64,000 nucleotides of DNA from Capillidium heterosporum. Taxonomy: Eukaryota; Entomophthoromycota; Entomophthoromycetes; Entomophthorales; Capillidiaceae. Each line of letters starts with the position of its first letter. Position 1 is the stretch's first letter. The stretch lies in contig WBMQ01000013.1 in the NCBI GenBank assembly GCA_016630905.1, forward strand, positions 496,001 through 560,000, read 5' to 3'. The position numbers were made by a program, and so were the translations under genes. Of this stretch, positions 46,073 through 62,655 are shown one piece after another. Below the pieces are notes generated by a model. That model had not been told where the DNA came from. It made no database searches and worked only from the letters and a program-made list of their open reading frames with translations.

Positions 46073-47526
46073 CGATTTTCAAATTGCTTGTCTTTGCAAA
46101 AGTTGAAAATTTTTGGGTGCTTTATAGGTTTTGGATTAGGTGAGTCAGAGTTGTTGGCTAAAGTTGGGAATTTTGATTTGTTGGATTGATGGCTTTGCAA
46201 CTGTGGATTTGATAAACTTTCTGGATTTTACACCCTGAAATATATTGTCAGTCAAGTGAAGCAAAATTTATACTGTAAGCCTATCCAATAGGAAAATTTT
46301 ATTATGTAGTGGAAGCTAAAACTATTTGATAGATTTGAATTAATATAGGGTGGTGGTCTTTAGTAGTAAGTACAATGCATAGGTATACTGGCGCCTTCAA
46401 GGTTAGATAACGAGAGCTGTGCAAGTGCGTAGTGAGTGAATAGATGTGAGTATAATAGAGTAAAATGGATTTATTGACCAGTCATTTGATCCTCTGTACT
46501 GCCAACTTGTACACTACAATTAAGATCGATATAGAAGCGGTAGTGTGCTTGAAACTAGGCTTATAAGGCTGTTTTTAACGAAAATGATCTTCACTTATAT
46601 ATCAAGCACCCTATTCTTTCCATATCTTTTGTCTTTCTAGTAACCTAGCTTGTTGAGATAGACAAAACTCTGCTATGTTGAAAAGTACGTCATAAAACGT
46701 AGGTATGTTCAGTTCAAAATATGTTTCATTTTGTAATAGGGGTATCTAGATTTCAACCATTACTTGATAAGCTGGGTTATATCCTGGATATATATTGATG
46801 TATACTTATATAATACCAGAACTAATTGGTATCATCTTTATAAAGGCATTCCATCTTAGCTGTATAATATTTCAAAAGCATAAGTAGTGTGCCTATTTTT
46901 AAACTAGAGATGTTCCAGGAAATGTAAAAACTAAATACCAAATTACATGCATTGTAAATAAAGCTGTAAACTACGTTATAGTGCATTTAATTTGGAATTT
47001 TCAAATATTTTCTGGGGAATCTCCATTTCCGTTTCTTTCACTTTATAAGCTCAGGCTCGAAAAACTTTACTACCAACAGTAGTATATATTTAAAAACTAG
47101 ATTTAACTATACTTTTATCCAGTGCTATAATTCTAGCATATTTTTATTTTTATTTGAAAATTTCCTTTTATTTGGCTGCACTTGCGGCCAAAGAGCTGGA
47201 AGATTGAAAGCAAAGGCTACTCCTTTTCGGCCCAATTAGGTTATCTAATAGTTGAGTCTTGGGGAAACTTTCAGCGGTGGTTAGAGCAAAATTGAACTTG
47301 TATACCGGCAAGGCGCTAAAACTGAACTCTAGTTTAATTAAAGTTTCCAGACAGTCATAAGATATTGATAGCCTTCCTAAAATTAAATTTCAAGGGTTTC
47401 ATAAAGGCTCAAGTATACTTTGAAAAACTTGGATTCTGATTCTGATTCTGGGATTCATATTGTTTTCAGCTTCCAGCAAATTTCACTTTATTGAATTGTG
47501 TGGTTGAGTGCAACAAACCCAACTAA
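46073..47526. other. divergent intergenic
   Basis: About 1.45 kb between divergent AsnRS and YAK1 genes. Near 47431-47452 there is a small direct repeat of the hexamer TTCTGA (three to four units). No other feature. Confidence 0.5.
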
Positions 47527-50491
<2,965 letters not shown>

Positions 50492-51204
50492 TTCAATTGC
50501 TGCCCACGAAATGATTCTGGATTTAAAAGTTGTTGTGTAGTTGATTTCCATGGCATATACTAAACAAAGTGGCATGAACTGAACTGCTACTTTGGGTTTC
50601 GGTCAACCCTGAAGGATAGGAAGTTTAGTTGGTTTTGAAAACTAAAGTTAATAAAGTTTCTGTCTTCTAAGGGTGGTATAGCATCTTGGTAAATAGATTT
50701 ACGTATATATTTGGCCTTCAGTTACTTTAGGCTTATTGAGTATAAAATATTTGATATATACATTTAGTGATAAATTTGAAACGAGCAGATTTGATAAAAA
50801 GCTACAAAGCTAGGTAATGTATTTATTTCTCTAAAAGTCTCTAGGTCTTTTAAATTGGTTTTGTATTATAAGCTTTGGTATATTTAATAGATGTATTATT
50901 CATATTAGTTTATATAATTTGTTATATTATTGATAAAAATTACTACAATTCAAACAAAGCTGACCATTATTCTTGAGCTAATACTATTGTTTCACTAATA
51001 TAGTGAAGTATTAACTCTACTGGTTTATTGATCTTGATTTGATACCTCAAAGTGTCAACTAGATCTGCAATTTCTTTGCTGACTACTTTGCATACCTTTA
51101 AAATGACAGGCTTCCTATCCAATCATATCATGTCCCAGATCTGTTTCAAAAATTTACGATGACTACGTTTTTTTAAAATCCACTTTTAACTTTAAATTCC
51201 AAAC
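50492..51204. other. intergenic
   Basis: Spacer between YAK1 and the histidyl-tRNA synthetase. Nothing recognised. Confidence 0.5.
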
Positions 51205-53166
51205 ATGTCGGCAGTTGAAGCTCTACAATCGCAAATCTCAGAACAAGGGAACAAGGTACGCGCTTTAAAGGAAGGTGGTGGTGCCAAGGAGGATATCGAC
51301 GCTGAAGTGAAGACTTTAAAAGACTTGAAGGCTCAACTTGCCGAATTGACTGGTGAGAAAGACAAGAAGAGCTCCGGTAAAGGAGTGCTTACTTTGAAGA
51401 CGCCTAAAGTATACATATATATATCAAAGCTAAACCATATATATAGGGAACCAAAGATTACAATGAGAAGGAGATGGCTATCCGTGAATTCATGTTCACC
51501 ACCATAACTAAAATTTTCAAGAAGCACGGTGGTGTAACCATTGATACGCCAGTTTTTGAGTTAAAGGTAAGTTTACTATTTTTTGAGCTAATACAAACTT
51601 GTGTAGGATATTTTGGCCAATAAATATGGTGAAGATAGTAAGTTAATTTACGATTTGGAAGACCAAGGTGGTGAAAAATGCTCACTACGCTATGACCTTA
51701 CGGTAATTTGATGCAAAGGTAACTTATTAATTTTTAGGTTCCTTTTGCAAGGTACTTGGCCATGCACGGTAAGGATACCCAGACCATGAAGCGATACCAC
51801 ATTGCTAAGGTGTACCGTAGAGATCAGCCTGCTATGACTAAAGGCCGTATGAGAGAGTTTTACCAATGCGTAAGCACTTTATTTATGCAAATCATTAATT
51901 TTTAGGATTTTGATGTTGCTGGAAACTTCGATCCTATGATCCCTGACGCTGAAGTTATCAAGGTTATGGTGGAAATTCTAACCACTTTGGACGTTGGTGA
52001 ATTTAAAGTCAAGGTAGGAATTTACCATGATAAACACCTATTTATGTTTTCAAGATTAACCACCGTCAAATCCTCGATGGTATGTTTGCCGTGTGTGGTG
52101 TCCCCGAAGATAAAATCAGACCCATCTCTTCGGCAGTTGACAAATCCGACAAGGTAAACTATTTTCTGTATAAACCATTGACATGCCTTTTAGCTACCTT
52201 GGGAGGAAGTTAAAAAGGAGATGGTCAACGAAAAGGGACTCGACCCTGCTATCGCTGATAAAATTGGCGAGTATATTAAGCACAAAGGTTACTATTTCTT
52301 TATAACGGCGACTAATTTACAACAGGTAGCAAAGAGTTGTGCGATATTCTACTTGCAAACCCTGAGCTCATAGCTAACGAGAGCGCTAAACAGGGAATTG
52401 AATCGATGAAGCTGTTATTCGAGTACTTTGAAATCTTTGGTATTTTGGACAAGGTAAAATTTTGTTTATACTTGGTTGACAGTAAATTTTAGATTTCGTT
52501 CGATCTCAGCTTGGCTCGTGGTTTAGACTACTACACTGGTGTTATTTACGAAGCTGTATTGGATCTTCCCGAAGAGAGCAGTAAGATTTTGTTCTACTAT
52601 TTATACTAATGGCTATAAAAGCACCCATCGTCAAATCCACCAAGAGCAAAGGTAGCGAAGAGGACCAAGTCAGGATAGGCTCCATCGCAGCTGGTGGTAG
52701 GTACGACAACCTGGTCGGTATGTTTGCATCCAGCGGCAAGAAGAACTCGTCGATGAAAATCCCCTGTGTCGGTGTAAGTATTGGTGTCGAGCGCGTGTTC
52801 GCTATCTTACTCAATAAGGCCAATCAGGCCGAATTGAAGGCTAGTGCTACCCAAGTCTACGTCATGTCGGTCAAGGATGGTTTACTCAAAGAGCGTATGG
52901 CCATCTGCCAGGAACTGTGGTCCAACGATATATCTGCCGAATTCATGTACAAGGTCAAACCCAAGCTGCAGAACCAGTTCAACAAGTGCGATGCCGAACA
53001 CATCCCCATTGGTATTATCATTGGAGATCAAGAGATTAAGGATGGAGTTGTAAAGGTCAAGATGATGGGCGATAAGGATCCAAGCCAGTCGGGAGGTGTA
53101 ACTGTTAAGCGTGCCGATATGGTTAATGAAATTAAGCAAAGGTTAGCTAATATTCAACTCAAATAA
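51205..53166 (+). CDS. histidyl-tRNA synthetase
   Basis: Class IIa synthetase charging tRNA-His in cytosol and perhaps mitochondria. About nine exons; start [15 protein letters not shown]. Residues 1-55 form a WHEP-type helical hairpin (Lys/Glu-rich), as in animal HARS. Core signatures are present: [13 protein letters not shown] (motif 1 region), [47 protein letters not shown] (motif 2), [14 protein letters not shown] (histidine A) and [13 protein letters not shown] (histidine B), then [11 protein letters not shown] (motif 3). The anticodon-binding domain follows to the end ([18 protein letters not shown]). No frame disturbance. No upstream mitochondrial presequence is visible from the chosen ATG. 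Confidence 0.94.
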
Positions 53167-53836
53167 ATGGTGGTCTTTATCTTTAGTTTCATTCGTATTG
53201 TATTTCAAGATATATAATTATAGTATTTGCTATAAGACAGGATTTTGGGAAATATCACCCAATTATCTAACTTTATTGGGTTTAAAGATAGGAATTGCAT
53301 TTTCATTTATATTGGAGTAGTGTTTCTCATTTCATCCCTATTACTGGGGCTGAAGAGATCTGTAAATTTCTCAATAGCCAAAGAATTATTTCATTGATTA
53401 TAGTTTATTTTCGGGGATGAAGTCCAAATGGTGAGAAGCCCTGTATTAGAGTAATATATACTATACAACTTTTCAATTTTTTCAGTAATTGATATTAGTA
53501 TATAAAATGGACGAGAATTATCTGATATCCTCTATATTCTTATATACCTCTATTGATAATATCTATAACCTAGTAAATTTAGATAACCTTTGTTACAAAG
53601 TAGCGATTTAACTTTAGCTATTGTAGCTCTTATTACTTTGTTATACCTTAAATACCAGTGAGCATTTGTATATTCTTTATACGCAGTCATATCTCAAATC
53701 AATATGCTAAATTGTATATGTATTTATAATATAATACTAACTAAAATAAACACTCTGTCATATATAGTTGACAAACCACAACGTATCAGAAACTTTTTAT
53801 TTCTTTTATATGTTGGTATAACGCTTCGCCTCTTTA
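53167..53836. other. convergent intergenic
   Basis: Spacer between the convergent HisRS and MIC60 genes. Nothing recognised. Confidence 0.5.
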
Positions 53837-55525
53837 TTAAATCAACTGGGACAAATTAGCTAAACGGACTTCAGTCGACAGAACCTATTACGAGCAATTA
53901 GAAAAATATAACTTTACATGAAAAATACCTGGACCGCTTGCTCATACTCGAGTTTGGAGACCGCTTCCGAAATCCAATCCTGAGCCAATTTCTTGGGCCA
54001 TCCCTTCAACTGGTTGGCTTCACGGGCAGCCGAGTCCAAATCTCCCAAGTTGAGGTGGTACTCGGTACGAGATAGGATGGATTCGATGTCATCACCGGGG
54101 ACGTTACCTTCCTTGTTGAACATTAAATAGGACAGGGCATAGGAAGTTAAATGACCCATGAAACCGGCTTCGTTCTGAACTAGAGCGGCGGCTCGGACTT
54201 CGTCTTTGACGGAAGTGAATCGCTGCTTGAGGTCGTTCAAGCTGGGAAGACCAGATCGAGCGATGTTGGCATCTAAGGTGGACATTACCGATTGGGAAAG
54301 GGGGAAGTGGGAGGATGCTTTTTGGAGGTAACGGAACTCGTTGATGAAGGGTCGGTAGCTGGCGCTAGGGTTGAGGACAGCTAACTTGATGGCGTCGACG
54401 GCTGAGGTAAGCTCCTTGAGCTGGAGATCGGCCTGCTGACTCTCTAAAGAATTGATGACGACAGATTCGAGTAGCTTCAGCTGCTGTAATGCAAGGTTCA
54501 ACTTGGATAGACGGCTGTTCCTCTCGAGGTCGACGATCAACCTAGATTCTCTACGCCACCAACGCTCCAAACCTTCGGCCTGTTGCTTCAACTTACTTTC
54601 CAACTCTTCACGGAAGGTGCCGATCAATTTTTCCTTCTCTAGGTTGAACTTGTTGTTAGCGTCGATGACAGCTGTCTCCTTCTCCTTCTCGGCTTCAGCC
54701 GACTTCTTGGCCAAGACTTCGGTCATAATTAGACTGGAAGCCTCCTGGTGCTTCTTCAACTTAGCTTCACCTTCCTCTTTCAATTCGATCAAGTGAGGCC
54801 CAAGCTTCTTCAATGATGCCAAAAGCTTAGCGTAGATCTCAACTATATCTTCGGAGACATCCCTTCCAGGTTCAGCGGATGATGTTACGAAATCGTTGAT
54901 AGACTTGATAACATTTTCAATCGCCTTGTCATTGCCAGCTTCCAGCTTCGAGAATCCAGAGTTTAAAAGCTTAAGCTTATCTTTTTCAAATTCCTCAATA
55001 GTCTTCTTCTGTTTAGCGACGGTATTCTTCAGGTTCTTAAGTTCCTCCTGTCGCTTCTTCTCTAAAGCAGCCTGAATTTCGGCTTTGGTTGGGCCTGACT
55101 TGGTTGTATCGAATTTGAAGTAATCTGCAACATTCTGTAACTTTTCCTTGAAAACTTTGGTAAGGTCACCATTCTCCTTACCCAGTTCCTTTTCGAGGTC
55201 GTTGACGTACTCCAAAGTTTGTGGGCCTAAGGGGGCGTATTTGAGGTAGGTTTGCTTGAAGTTGTCATCGTGAGCTGCATAGTAAACAGTTCCTGAGTAG
55301 GCCAAAGATAGGAGCAAGGTAAATCCTACTGCTTTACCCAAGAACCCTGATTTGGGCTTCTCAACATCTAATCCATGTTTCGTAGATTCGAATCTCTATG
55401 GTTGTAATTAATTAAAATATAATGGCAAATATAAATGAAAATTGACTTACGGAACCCTTCAGTATCGAATTTTTATTAAGATTAACTAATTTTCTGGCTG
55501 TGTTGGCGGCCCTGGTTATCTGCAT
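53837..55525 (-). CDS. MIC60: MICOS subunit MIC60 (mitofilin)
   Basis: Inner-membrane organiser of cristae junctions. Exons: 55451-55525, 53929-55395, 53837-53884; 529 residues. Residues 1-30 (MQITRAANTARKLVNLNKNSI) form a basic presequence. A single membrane helix lies near 46-62 (GFTLLLSLAYSGTVYYAA). A long coiled coil follows (about 100-330). The C-terminal mitofilin domain ends SEAVSKLEYEQAVQ, then after a 44-nt intron VLSTEVRLANLSQLI, which matches the conserved family end (TxxRL). The large exon alone would end early at VFFM, so the last small exon is needed. Divergent from CCT2. Confidence 0.9.
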
Positions 55526-56670
55526 CTTGATAGTTGTGGAATCAAAACCAAAATTTGGATTGATTTTTTTAGTCAATCTAAATTTTGATTACATAAATCA
55601 ATTTAGCCAATCACTTTAGCTTGCGAATCCAATTTTAGGCGAGCCTGGATCAAAGGTCTCCAGCTTGGGGTCTGTGGACCTTAAAGTGTCCGTATAGATA
55701 CTTTTTGGAGCTCCTAAAGATATATACAGTTGTATATGGAACTGTTTGAATTATAAAAACTAATCGCTAATACTATCGAATGCCAGAATCCATTGCTTAA
55801 ATTATAAGCTATTTTCCTACATTATGACTATGAAAAGCTTTTTATTCAATATATAATACTTATAGATATCACTATACTCTATAATATACTCTTTCAAAAA
55901 TAATATATTACACTGGATATATGATCTATAACATTGAACCAAAATATATCAATATATACAGTCACTGTAGGCTTTAATAAATTGCTTTTAACCCTGGAGT
56001 TATTTGTTTTGGTAGACAAGCCCTTGCGATTTGTATTGGTGGGGTAGTTGGATATCAAGTTTTATCTTGGCACATCTAATATCTAAATATCCTTTGCAAA
56101 AGTACTGGAGAGGTGCTATATAGCCTATAGTACCTGTGCCCAAAGCTTATCAGGCTACAACTGATAAGTATATTTTAACTTCATCAAAACGTTACGCTCT
56201 TGATTATATAGTAATTTTGTTAGTAAAATACACCTTTAAGTCAGATTCTTATAGCCATATATTAGGCTTTGCTAAATTAAGTGCAAGCACTATCTCTTTC
56301 TATTCCCATCATTATATATTATAGCATTTTCCTTGCTCTAAAAATTTATAAGTGCTTTCTAAGCTTTTCAAATATTTTATTATATACAAACTGCGATATA
56401 TACTTTTTCTCAATATATTATTAAAGAACTTATTTTAACAATAGAATTTGAAGTATATACATACTTCCAACTATAGTTTATATACTTTTAATATACTACT
56501 TAGTACTACTATTAACAAATCTTTTTAAGGATACTTCACTAAGCTTCAGCTCTGAAACGAAATTGCGACTCGGAATTTCTTAGTCCAATAGAAGATGGAG
56601 TAGTGAGCTTTTGTCAAATTTCCCAAAATTTTAACTTTTCGTTTTCCTTTGGATCAAATAACTTAATACT
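55526..56670. other. divergent intergenic
   Basis: About 1.1 kb between divergent MIC60 and CCT2 genes. AT-rich, no gene seen. Confidence 0.5.
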
Positions 56671-58864
56671 ATGGTAACCTTTATATACAATATCTATTTA
56701 GTGGCACAAGTATACTGACAGTTAGTAGTCGCTCGCTCCAATTCAAATCTTATCAAACGAAGCATCTGAAGAACGTGCCGAAAATGCCCGCTTAGTATCA
56801 AACTATTATTCAAAATATACTCAATTTTCAATAGTCTTCATTTGTCGGCGCTATTGCTGTAGGTGATTTGGTAAAAAGTACTTTAGGACCTAAGGGGATG
56901 GTAACATATATATTAGGTATTTGTGTTTATTTTAGCTTTTAATAGGACAAAATTCTTCAATCCTCAAATGGAGATATAATGGTTACCAATGATGGTGCTA
57001 CTATTCTCAAGTCCATTGCTTTGGACAATGCAGCTGCTAAAGTTTTAGTCAGTATCCTTTTTCATATTTTTAAAAACATCTCAATACTATATTACACTAT
57101 TACCTTGACATTTTTCAGATTTATCTAAAGTACAGGACGATGAAGTTGGTGATGGCACTACTTCGGTATGCGTCTTTGCTGCCGAACTGTTGCGCGAAGC
57201 TGAAAAGTTAATTAGCATGAAGATCCACCCTCAAACTATTATCGATGGCTATCGTATCGCCTCCAAAGTCGCTGCTGAAGCTTTAAAGGAAGCTAGTGTA
57301 GATAACTCGTAAATTTCATCATGCATATATATTTTAAACTTTGCAAGGGAATCTATCGAGTCGTTCCGTAAGGATTTAGTCAATATCGCCAGAACGACTT
57401 TAAGTTCCAAAGTTTTATCTTCCGACAAAGATTACTTTTCCAACTTGGCTGTTGATGCCGTCCTTAGGTTGAAGGTATTTAAACTTAGTAATTACATTCT
57501 AATTTTCGTTCGCATTAGGGAAGCACCAACTTGGAGAATATTCAAATCATCAAAAAATCCGGTGGTAAGCTTTCGGACTCGTTCTTAGATGAAGGTACAT
57601 TTATCTATTTAAACAGTCTGCTAACTATGCAATTAGGCTTCATCCTTGACAAAAAGATTGGTGTTAATCAACCCAAGCGTATTGAGAATGCTAAAATCTT
57701 GGTTGCCAATACTCGTACATAACATTTAGTTTGTTTTAAGTATTAACTCTGTATATGCTAGCTATGGACACTGATAAAATTAAAATTTTCGGAGCCCGTG
57801 TCAAGGTTGATGCCACTGGAAAGTTAGCTGAACTCGAACGTGCCGAAAGGGTACTTTTTCTATTTTTTAGTTGCTAACTTAAAGTAGGAGAAGATGCGCG
57901 CCAAGGTTGAGAAGATCAAGGCCCATGGCATCAACTGTTTCGTCAATCGCCAACTCATCTACAACTGGCCCGAACAGCTTTTCGCCGACTCAGGTATCAT
58001 GGCCATCGAGCACGCCGACTTTGACGGTATCGAACGTCTCGCTCTCGTCACCGGTAAATACTTTATTTTGCCAGTTATTGATAGTTTTAGGGTCTGAGAT
58101 TGCCTCCACCTTTGACCACCCCGAACTCGTCCAAGTCGGACACTGTGACCTTATTGAGGAGATCATCATCGGTGAAGATAAGATGATCAAGTTCTCTGGG
58201 GTAGCTGCTGGTGAGGCTTGTACCGTTGTACTGCGCGGTGCCACCCAGCAACTACTGGATGAGGCCGAACGTTCCCTACATGACGCCTTGAGTGTACTAT
58301 CTCAGACTGTAAAGGAGCCTAGAACTGTTCTCGGTGGAGGTACTGTTTTATATATTCATGCAACTAACTCAGTCTAGGATGTTCTGAGATGTTGATGTCC
58401 AAAGCAGTAGATGCAGTAGCCGCCACTACCCCCGGCAAGAAGGCCATGGCCATCGAATCGTTCGCTAAAGCTTTGAGACAGGTACCGGAATTTAAACTAA
58501 TTTGATATTGATATCTTAAAGCTCCCAACTTGCCTCGCCGACAACGCCGGTTACGATAGTTCAGAGCTCGTTACTCAGCTTCGTTCCGCCCACTACGATG
58601 GAAACTCCTTTGCTGGTTTAGGTATTTTTGATTTTTGCTTTTTGATTCTAATTTAAGTTTAGATATGTACCAGGGTAAGATCGGAGATATGCGTACTTTG
58701 GGTGTCACAGAGTCCTATAAGCTCAAGCGACAGGTGCTATTAAGTGCTTCGGAAGCTTCGGAGATGATCTTGCGTGTCGACGATATTATCCGTTCGGCTC
58801 CTAGGTAAAGTTTAGCATTTGATTCGATACTAAATATACCTTTAGACGTCGTGAACGTCACTAG
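56671..58864 (+). CDS. CCT2: T-complex protein 1 subunit beta (CCT2)
   Basis: Subunit of the cytosolic CCT chaperonin. The first exon is just the ATG (56671-56673), followed by a 55-nt intron, then [22 protein letters not shown]. About fourteen exons with introns of about 35-60 nt. Conserved blocks: [47 protein letters not shown] (ATP-binding GDGTT), [65 protein letters not shown]-like [14 protein letters not shown] and [17 protein letters not shown], to the end SAPRRRERH. It is orthologous to human CCT2 along its full length. The single-codon first exon is a nice test case for gene finders. A second CCT gene (CCT8) lies 28 kb away. Confidence 0.94.
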
Positions 58865-59674
58865 AATTAAAAGTATTTGATGCTTACTACTGACTTTACC
58901 AACTTTTATATGTTTAGGACATACATTATAGTGATAACTGTCTTGCTTTTGATACACTTTTAATTAATGAAATAATCCAATATTGCGATATTTTTCTACA
59001 ATAAATTTAACTTTATATACTAGTTCGGTTTATTAAGCTGCTTATAGCAGCTTGAAGTGGATATATAAATAAACTAACATTTGTGCTCAAGCACTCAATA
59101 AATTTGAATTCATCAGTAGTGAAAAGTTTTGTTAGAAAAATTCTACAAGAGCTACAGCTTTGTTGGATTCTAAATTTTCAAGAAGCTACTTTAACCATGC
59201 ACCTTCAAAGCTGCCTCTTGTAAATAGCTGAACTCTATTGTATCCTAAGGATTACCATATATCTACCATTGACAAGGATGGCAGTGTTTTAGAAAGCATC
59301 TGATATGGTATAGTATCCTTATATTTAGTGGATTTCCTATTTGCAAATTCTTTTTGATGGCCTTCAAGCCACCTATGCGAGGCTAAGTCATCAAATAAGT
59401 ATTCATTTATTGAAACAGTTACTTCAACTTTGACCGCATCAAATTGCTTATCGAATAGGTGAAATTTTGACAGTATATATATATGATTAAAGCAACCCTT
59501 TGTATACAAATATTTGGTAAAACTATAGGCATTTGTTAATTGATTTGAGATGGGCTCTATATATAAACATCAAATTATAGAAATCCAAAACCAAAGCCTT
59601 ATACTAAGCGAACAATAAGCTATTAAAAGAACAGAGCGGAATCACCCCTTCAATAGATTGCCAAAAACCATCAT
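58865..59674. other. convergent intergenic
   Basis: AT-rich spacer; an open frame on the minus strand at 59252-59509 has no family resemblance and no good start. Confidence 0.45.
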
Positions 59675-61168
59675 TTATTTACTATACTGCTTCCCTAAAG
59701 TTTTGGCAATGGTGCTGAGCTGAATGTTGGATGTACCTTCGTAGATGGAACCGATCTTACTATCTCTATAGAACTTCTCGGCCAAGAAATCGCGAGTGAA
59801 ACCAACACCACCCATCCAGTCGACGACCTGCGAGGCAACCTTCTGGGCCACCTGTGACGAGTAAAGTTTAGCCATGGCGGCCTGGTGAACGAAATCCTTC
59901 TTCTCGCCGTGTAATCGGGCTGCGTTGTAGACAAGGAGACGAGCTGCTTCAATCTCAGTAGCAGCTTGGGCGTATTGATGTTGCATAGACTAACAGATGA
60001 GTAGGCTTAATGTAAATGAATTACCTGGAAGGTACCAATGGCTTGTCCGAATTGTTTGCGTTCGAAAAGGTAGGGTAAAGCAGAGTCAAAGGCGCCTTGG
60101 GCTAACCCGATCATCTGAGCGGCAATACCGATACGACCTTCGTTCAAGATACCGATGGCGTACTTGTAGCCGTCTCCAACTTGACCAAGGACGTTGGAAG
60201 CAGGTACCTAACGGCAAATTATTGTTAACCATCCCTTTTATATTTAAAATTTACCTTGACGTTGTCGAAGGACAGTCCACAGGTCGAAGAAGCTTTGATT
60301 CCTAGCTATCAAGTACTTAGAGATTTTGAAATATACTACATTTACCTTTTTCTCCTTCTTGGCGATCTGAATTCCCATTTCCTTTTCCACTACGAAACAG
60401 GTGATGCCCTTGTAACCGAGGTCGGGGTTGATGTTAGCGAAGACTAAGAAGATTTCTGCTTCGCCCGAGTTGGTAATCCACAACTTGGAACCGTTCAAGA
60501 TATAGTGATCTCCCTCCTTAGTTGCTCTAGTCTGTAGTGCAAAGGCGTCAGATCCTGAAGCTGCTTCCGATAGACAGAAGCATCCAATCTTCGAGGTTGC
60601 CAACTGGGTCAAGTACTTTTGCTTCAAGTCTTCACTGGCATAGGCCGAAAATAGGTTGTTGACCAACGTATTTTGGACGTCGCAGATGACGGAGATGGAA
60701 GGGTCCACCTTGGCCAGCTCCTCTATAGTTAGGATGGAGGACATAAAACTGGAACCAGATCCGTTGTACTCGGGGGCAACTTCGATACCCATCAACTATA
60801 AATTGATATTAGAATTTATAGATATAGTTAAATTTACCCCGTTTTCAAACAACAGTTTCAAGATTTCAGGATCGGCTTGCTCATTTTCATCCATTTCTCT
60901 AACTTTGGGGTAGATCTTTTCGGTGGCGAGTTTATGGACTAACTATCAATAAAAGCAAATCAAAAGGTAGTTACCAGCATCTTTAAGCATTAGTTCCTCT
61001 TCAGTAAACACGTTTAAAGAGTTGGGCTCGACGTTGTACAAGGTTGGATTGGTGGAGAAGGTCCTACCAAAGAATATTAATAAGACACTCGTATATAAAT
61101 ATATACCTGGACAACCGACCGGCGCAGGACAGGTTCGTAGCTAATAACTTTCTAGTCAGCTTCAACAT
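59675..61168 (-). CDS. ACADSB: short/branched-chain acyl-CoA dehydrogenase, mitochondrial
   Basis: Matrix flavoenzyme for the first oxidation of 2-methyl-branched and short acyl-CoA (isoleucine breakdown, beta-oxidation). About seven exons. The presequence is [21 protein letters not shown], then TFSTNPT. It aligns with animal ACADSB throughout: [80 protein letters not shown] (FAD and substrate contacts), [44 protein letters not shown], and [15 protein letters not shown]. The catalytic base is the Glu of [10 protein letters not shown]. The end is GKQYSK. Branched-chain acyl-CoA dehydrogenation is a filamentous-fungus trait absent from budding yeast. No frame problems. Confidence 0.93.
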
Positions 61169-62655
61169 TTCTTGGATTAACAAGAGAAAAGTAAAAAATT
61201 TACCCTGTACCTGTTAGCTAGGTATCGTTAAATAATCACAAGCTACTCCACATCTGTCAAAGTTTAACCTATCCAGACAAACATATCTCCCTCTACATTT
61301 TGACATTATTGGCAGGGTTTTGAAAAGAGTGTAAAAAAGTAACGTGACGACATTGAAGCTCCCCTAGAACGGGCTTCAAATGCATCTAAAGTTACGAAAA
61401 GTTGGAATTTGAACCTATTTGGGTAAATTAATTTCAGCCAACCCTGATGAAGTTTGTCATGCTGGTATTCGATATCGTCGCTACACCTAGAACCCTGTAT
61501 TCATAGCACCGACATAGGGTGAAAAAATTGGGGGGTAAAGCAATCCTTTCATTTAAAGTAGCAAAGAGCTGGTATCATTTGTTAGTTTAGTTTTCGTTTT
61601 ATAAAGAATTACTTGTGAAAACCTATAGTTCGAAGAGTTGATATTTATATTGAGCCTGAATGCCAACATTTGGATACCTATACTAAAGAGAAATGGTTAC
61701 CAATAGTTGATAAACTACTTGTATTTTATAATTAAAGGAAATGTATATAAAGAGATCAAACACTTTGATCGCATTTTCGAATCTATCAAGCTAATAGTAT
61801 TGAAGTATAAACCTCAACTATTGCTTATTTTAAATATGCTTTATCAACTAAACCTACCTTTATTGATTTAGTTCAACTTTAGATGCCTCAAAGCATTCCA
61901 AAGTATAGCTTACACTACATTATATAAGCTTTTAAGCCCATTACAAACGCTAATTGCTTGGAGTTTAATTTAATGTATACTTAAATAACATTTACTTGAA
62001 CAAAAGTAAACAAATTTGAATATATCTTTAGCAGATTAGATATAGTTTTCAATTTGATCTTTTTGCATGAAATACAGTCTATTTTTGAAAACTATAGCAC
62101 TTCTCTATTTATTGGCCCACTTCATTTGCAAACTTTGGCATAGTTATTTGTTAATGAAAAGATTTTACTATACCAACAAACTAATTTATTTGTTTGTTGA
62201 AACTTACAATTCTATCTATCCAATCTTCATAGTTGTTCAAAATATAGGAAATATGAACATGTACATTTGTTTGAAAAAATTCTCTATAGCGATTAGTAAA
62301 TTTCCTTTATTATTATTTGATACATTAGAATAAAGTCACATTTTCCAGCTAAATGTGCAGTCATCTATAAAATGAACAGTTAGTATAGTTACATAATAAG
62401 GCATTTAATAATTGTGTATTTTCAAAGTAATTGTGCAGTTAGTATGGTGGCTTAATATTAGACTGTATAACTACTTAATTATAAAGAAACTGTACAATAG
62501 TATACTAGTTATTTTGTATGTAAACTAATGTGTAGTTTATAGACTAATACAAAGTTTGTTTCTAATTGAATTGATAGGAAGAGCTTATTTAATTACTAGC
62601 TTAATGCGTAATAGCTGCATTTAAATAGATTGGCCAATAAATTCGAAATAACACT
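61169..62655. other. intergenic with degenerate short repeats toward the end
   Basis: No gene supported. From about 62330 on, the sequence becomes rich in short look-alike units containing TAGTTA, AACTG and TAATTA (for example GTGCAGTTAGTATAGT and GTGCAGTTAGTATGGT about 70 bases apart). These grade into the arms of the inverted repeat, so the repeat family probably extends over this stretch in a diverged form. Confidence 0.45.

Noticed and set aside
59252-59509. Minus-strand 85-codon frame near ACADSB
   Set aside because: Poor start context, no similarity, sits in convergent spacer.
62067-62333. 88-codon hydrophobic frame beside the inverted repeat
   Set aside because: AT-rich with Leu/Ile/Tyr-biased composition expected from chance; no family resemblance.
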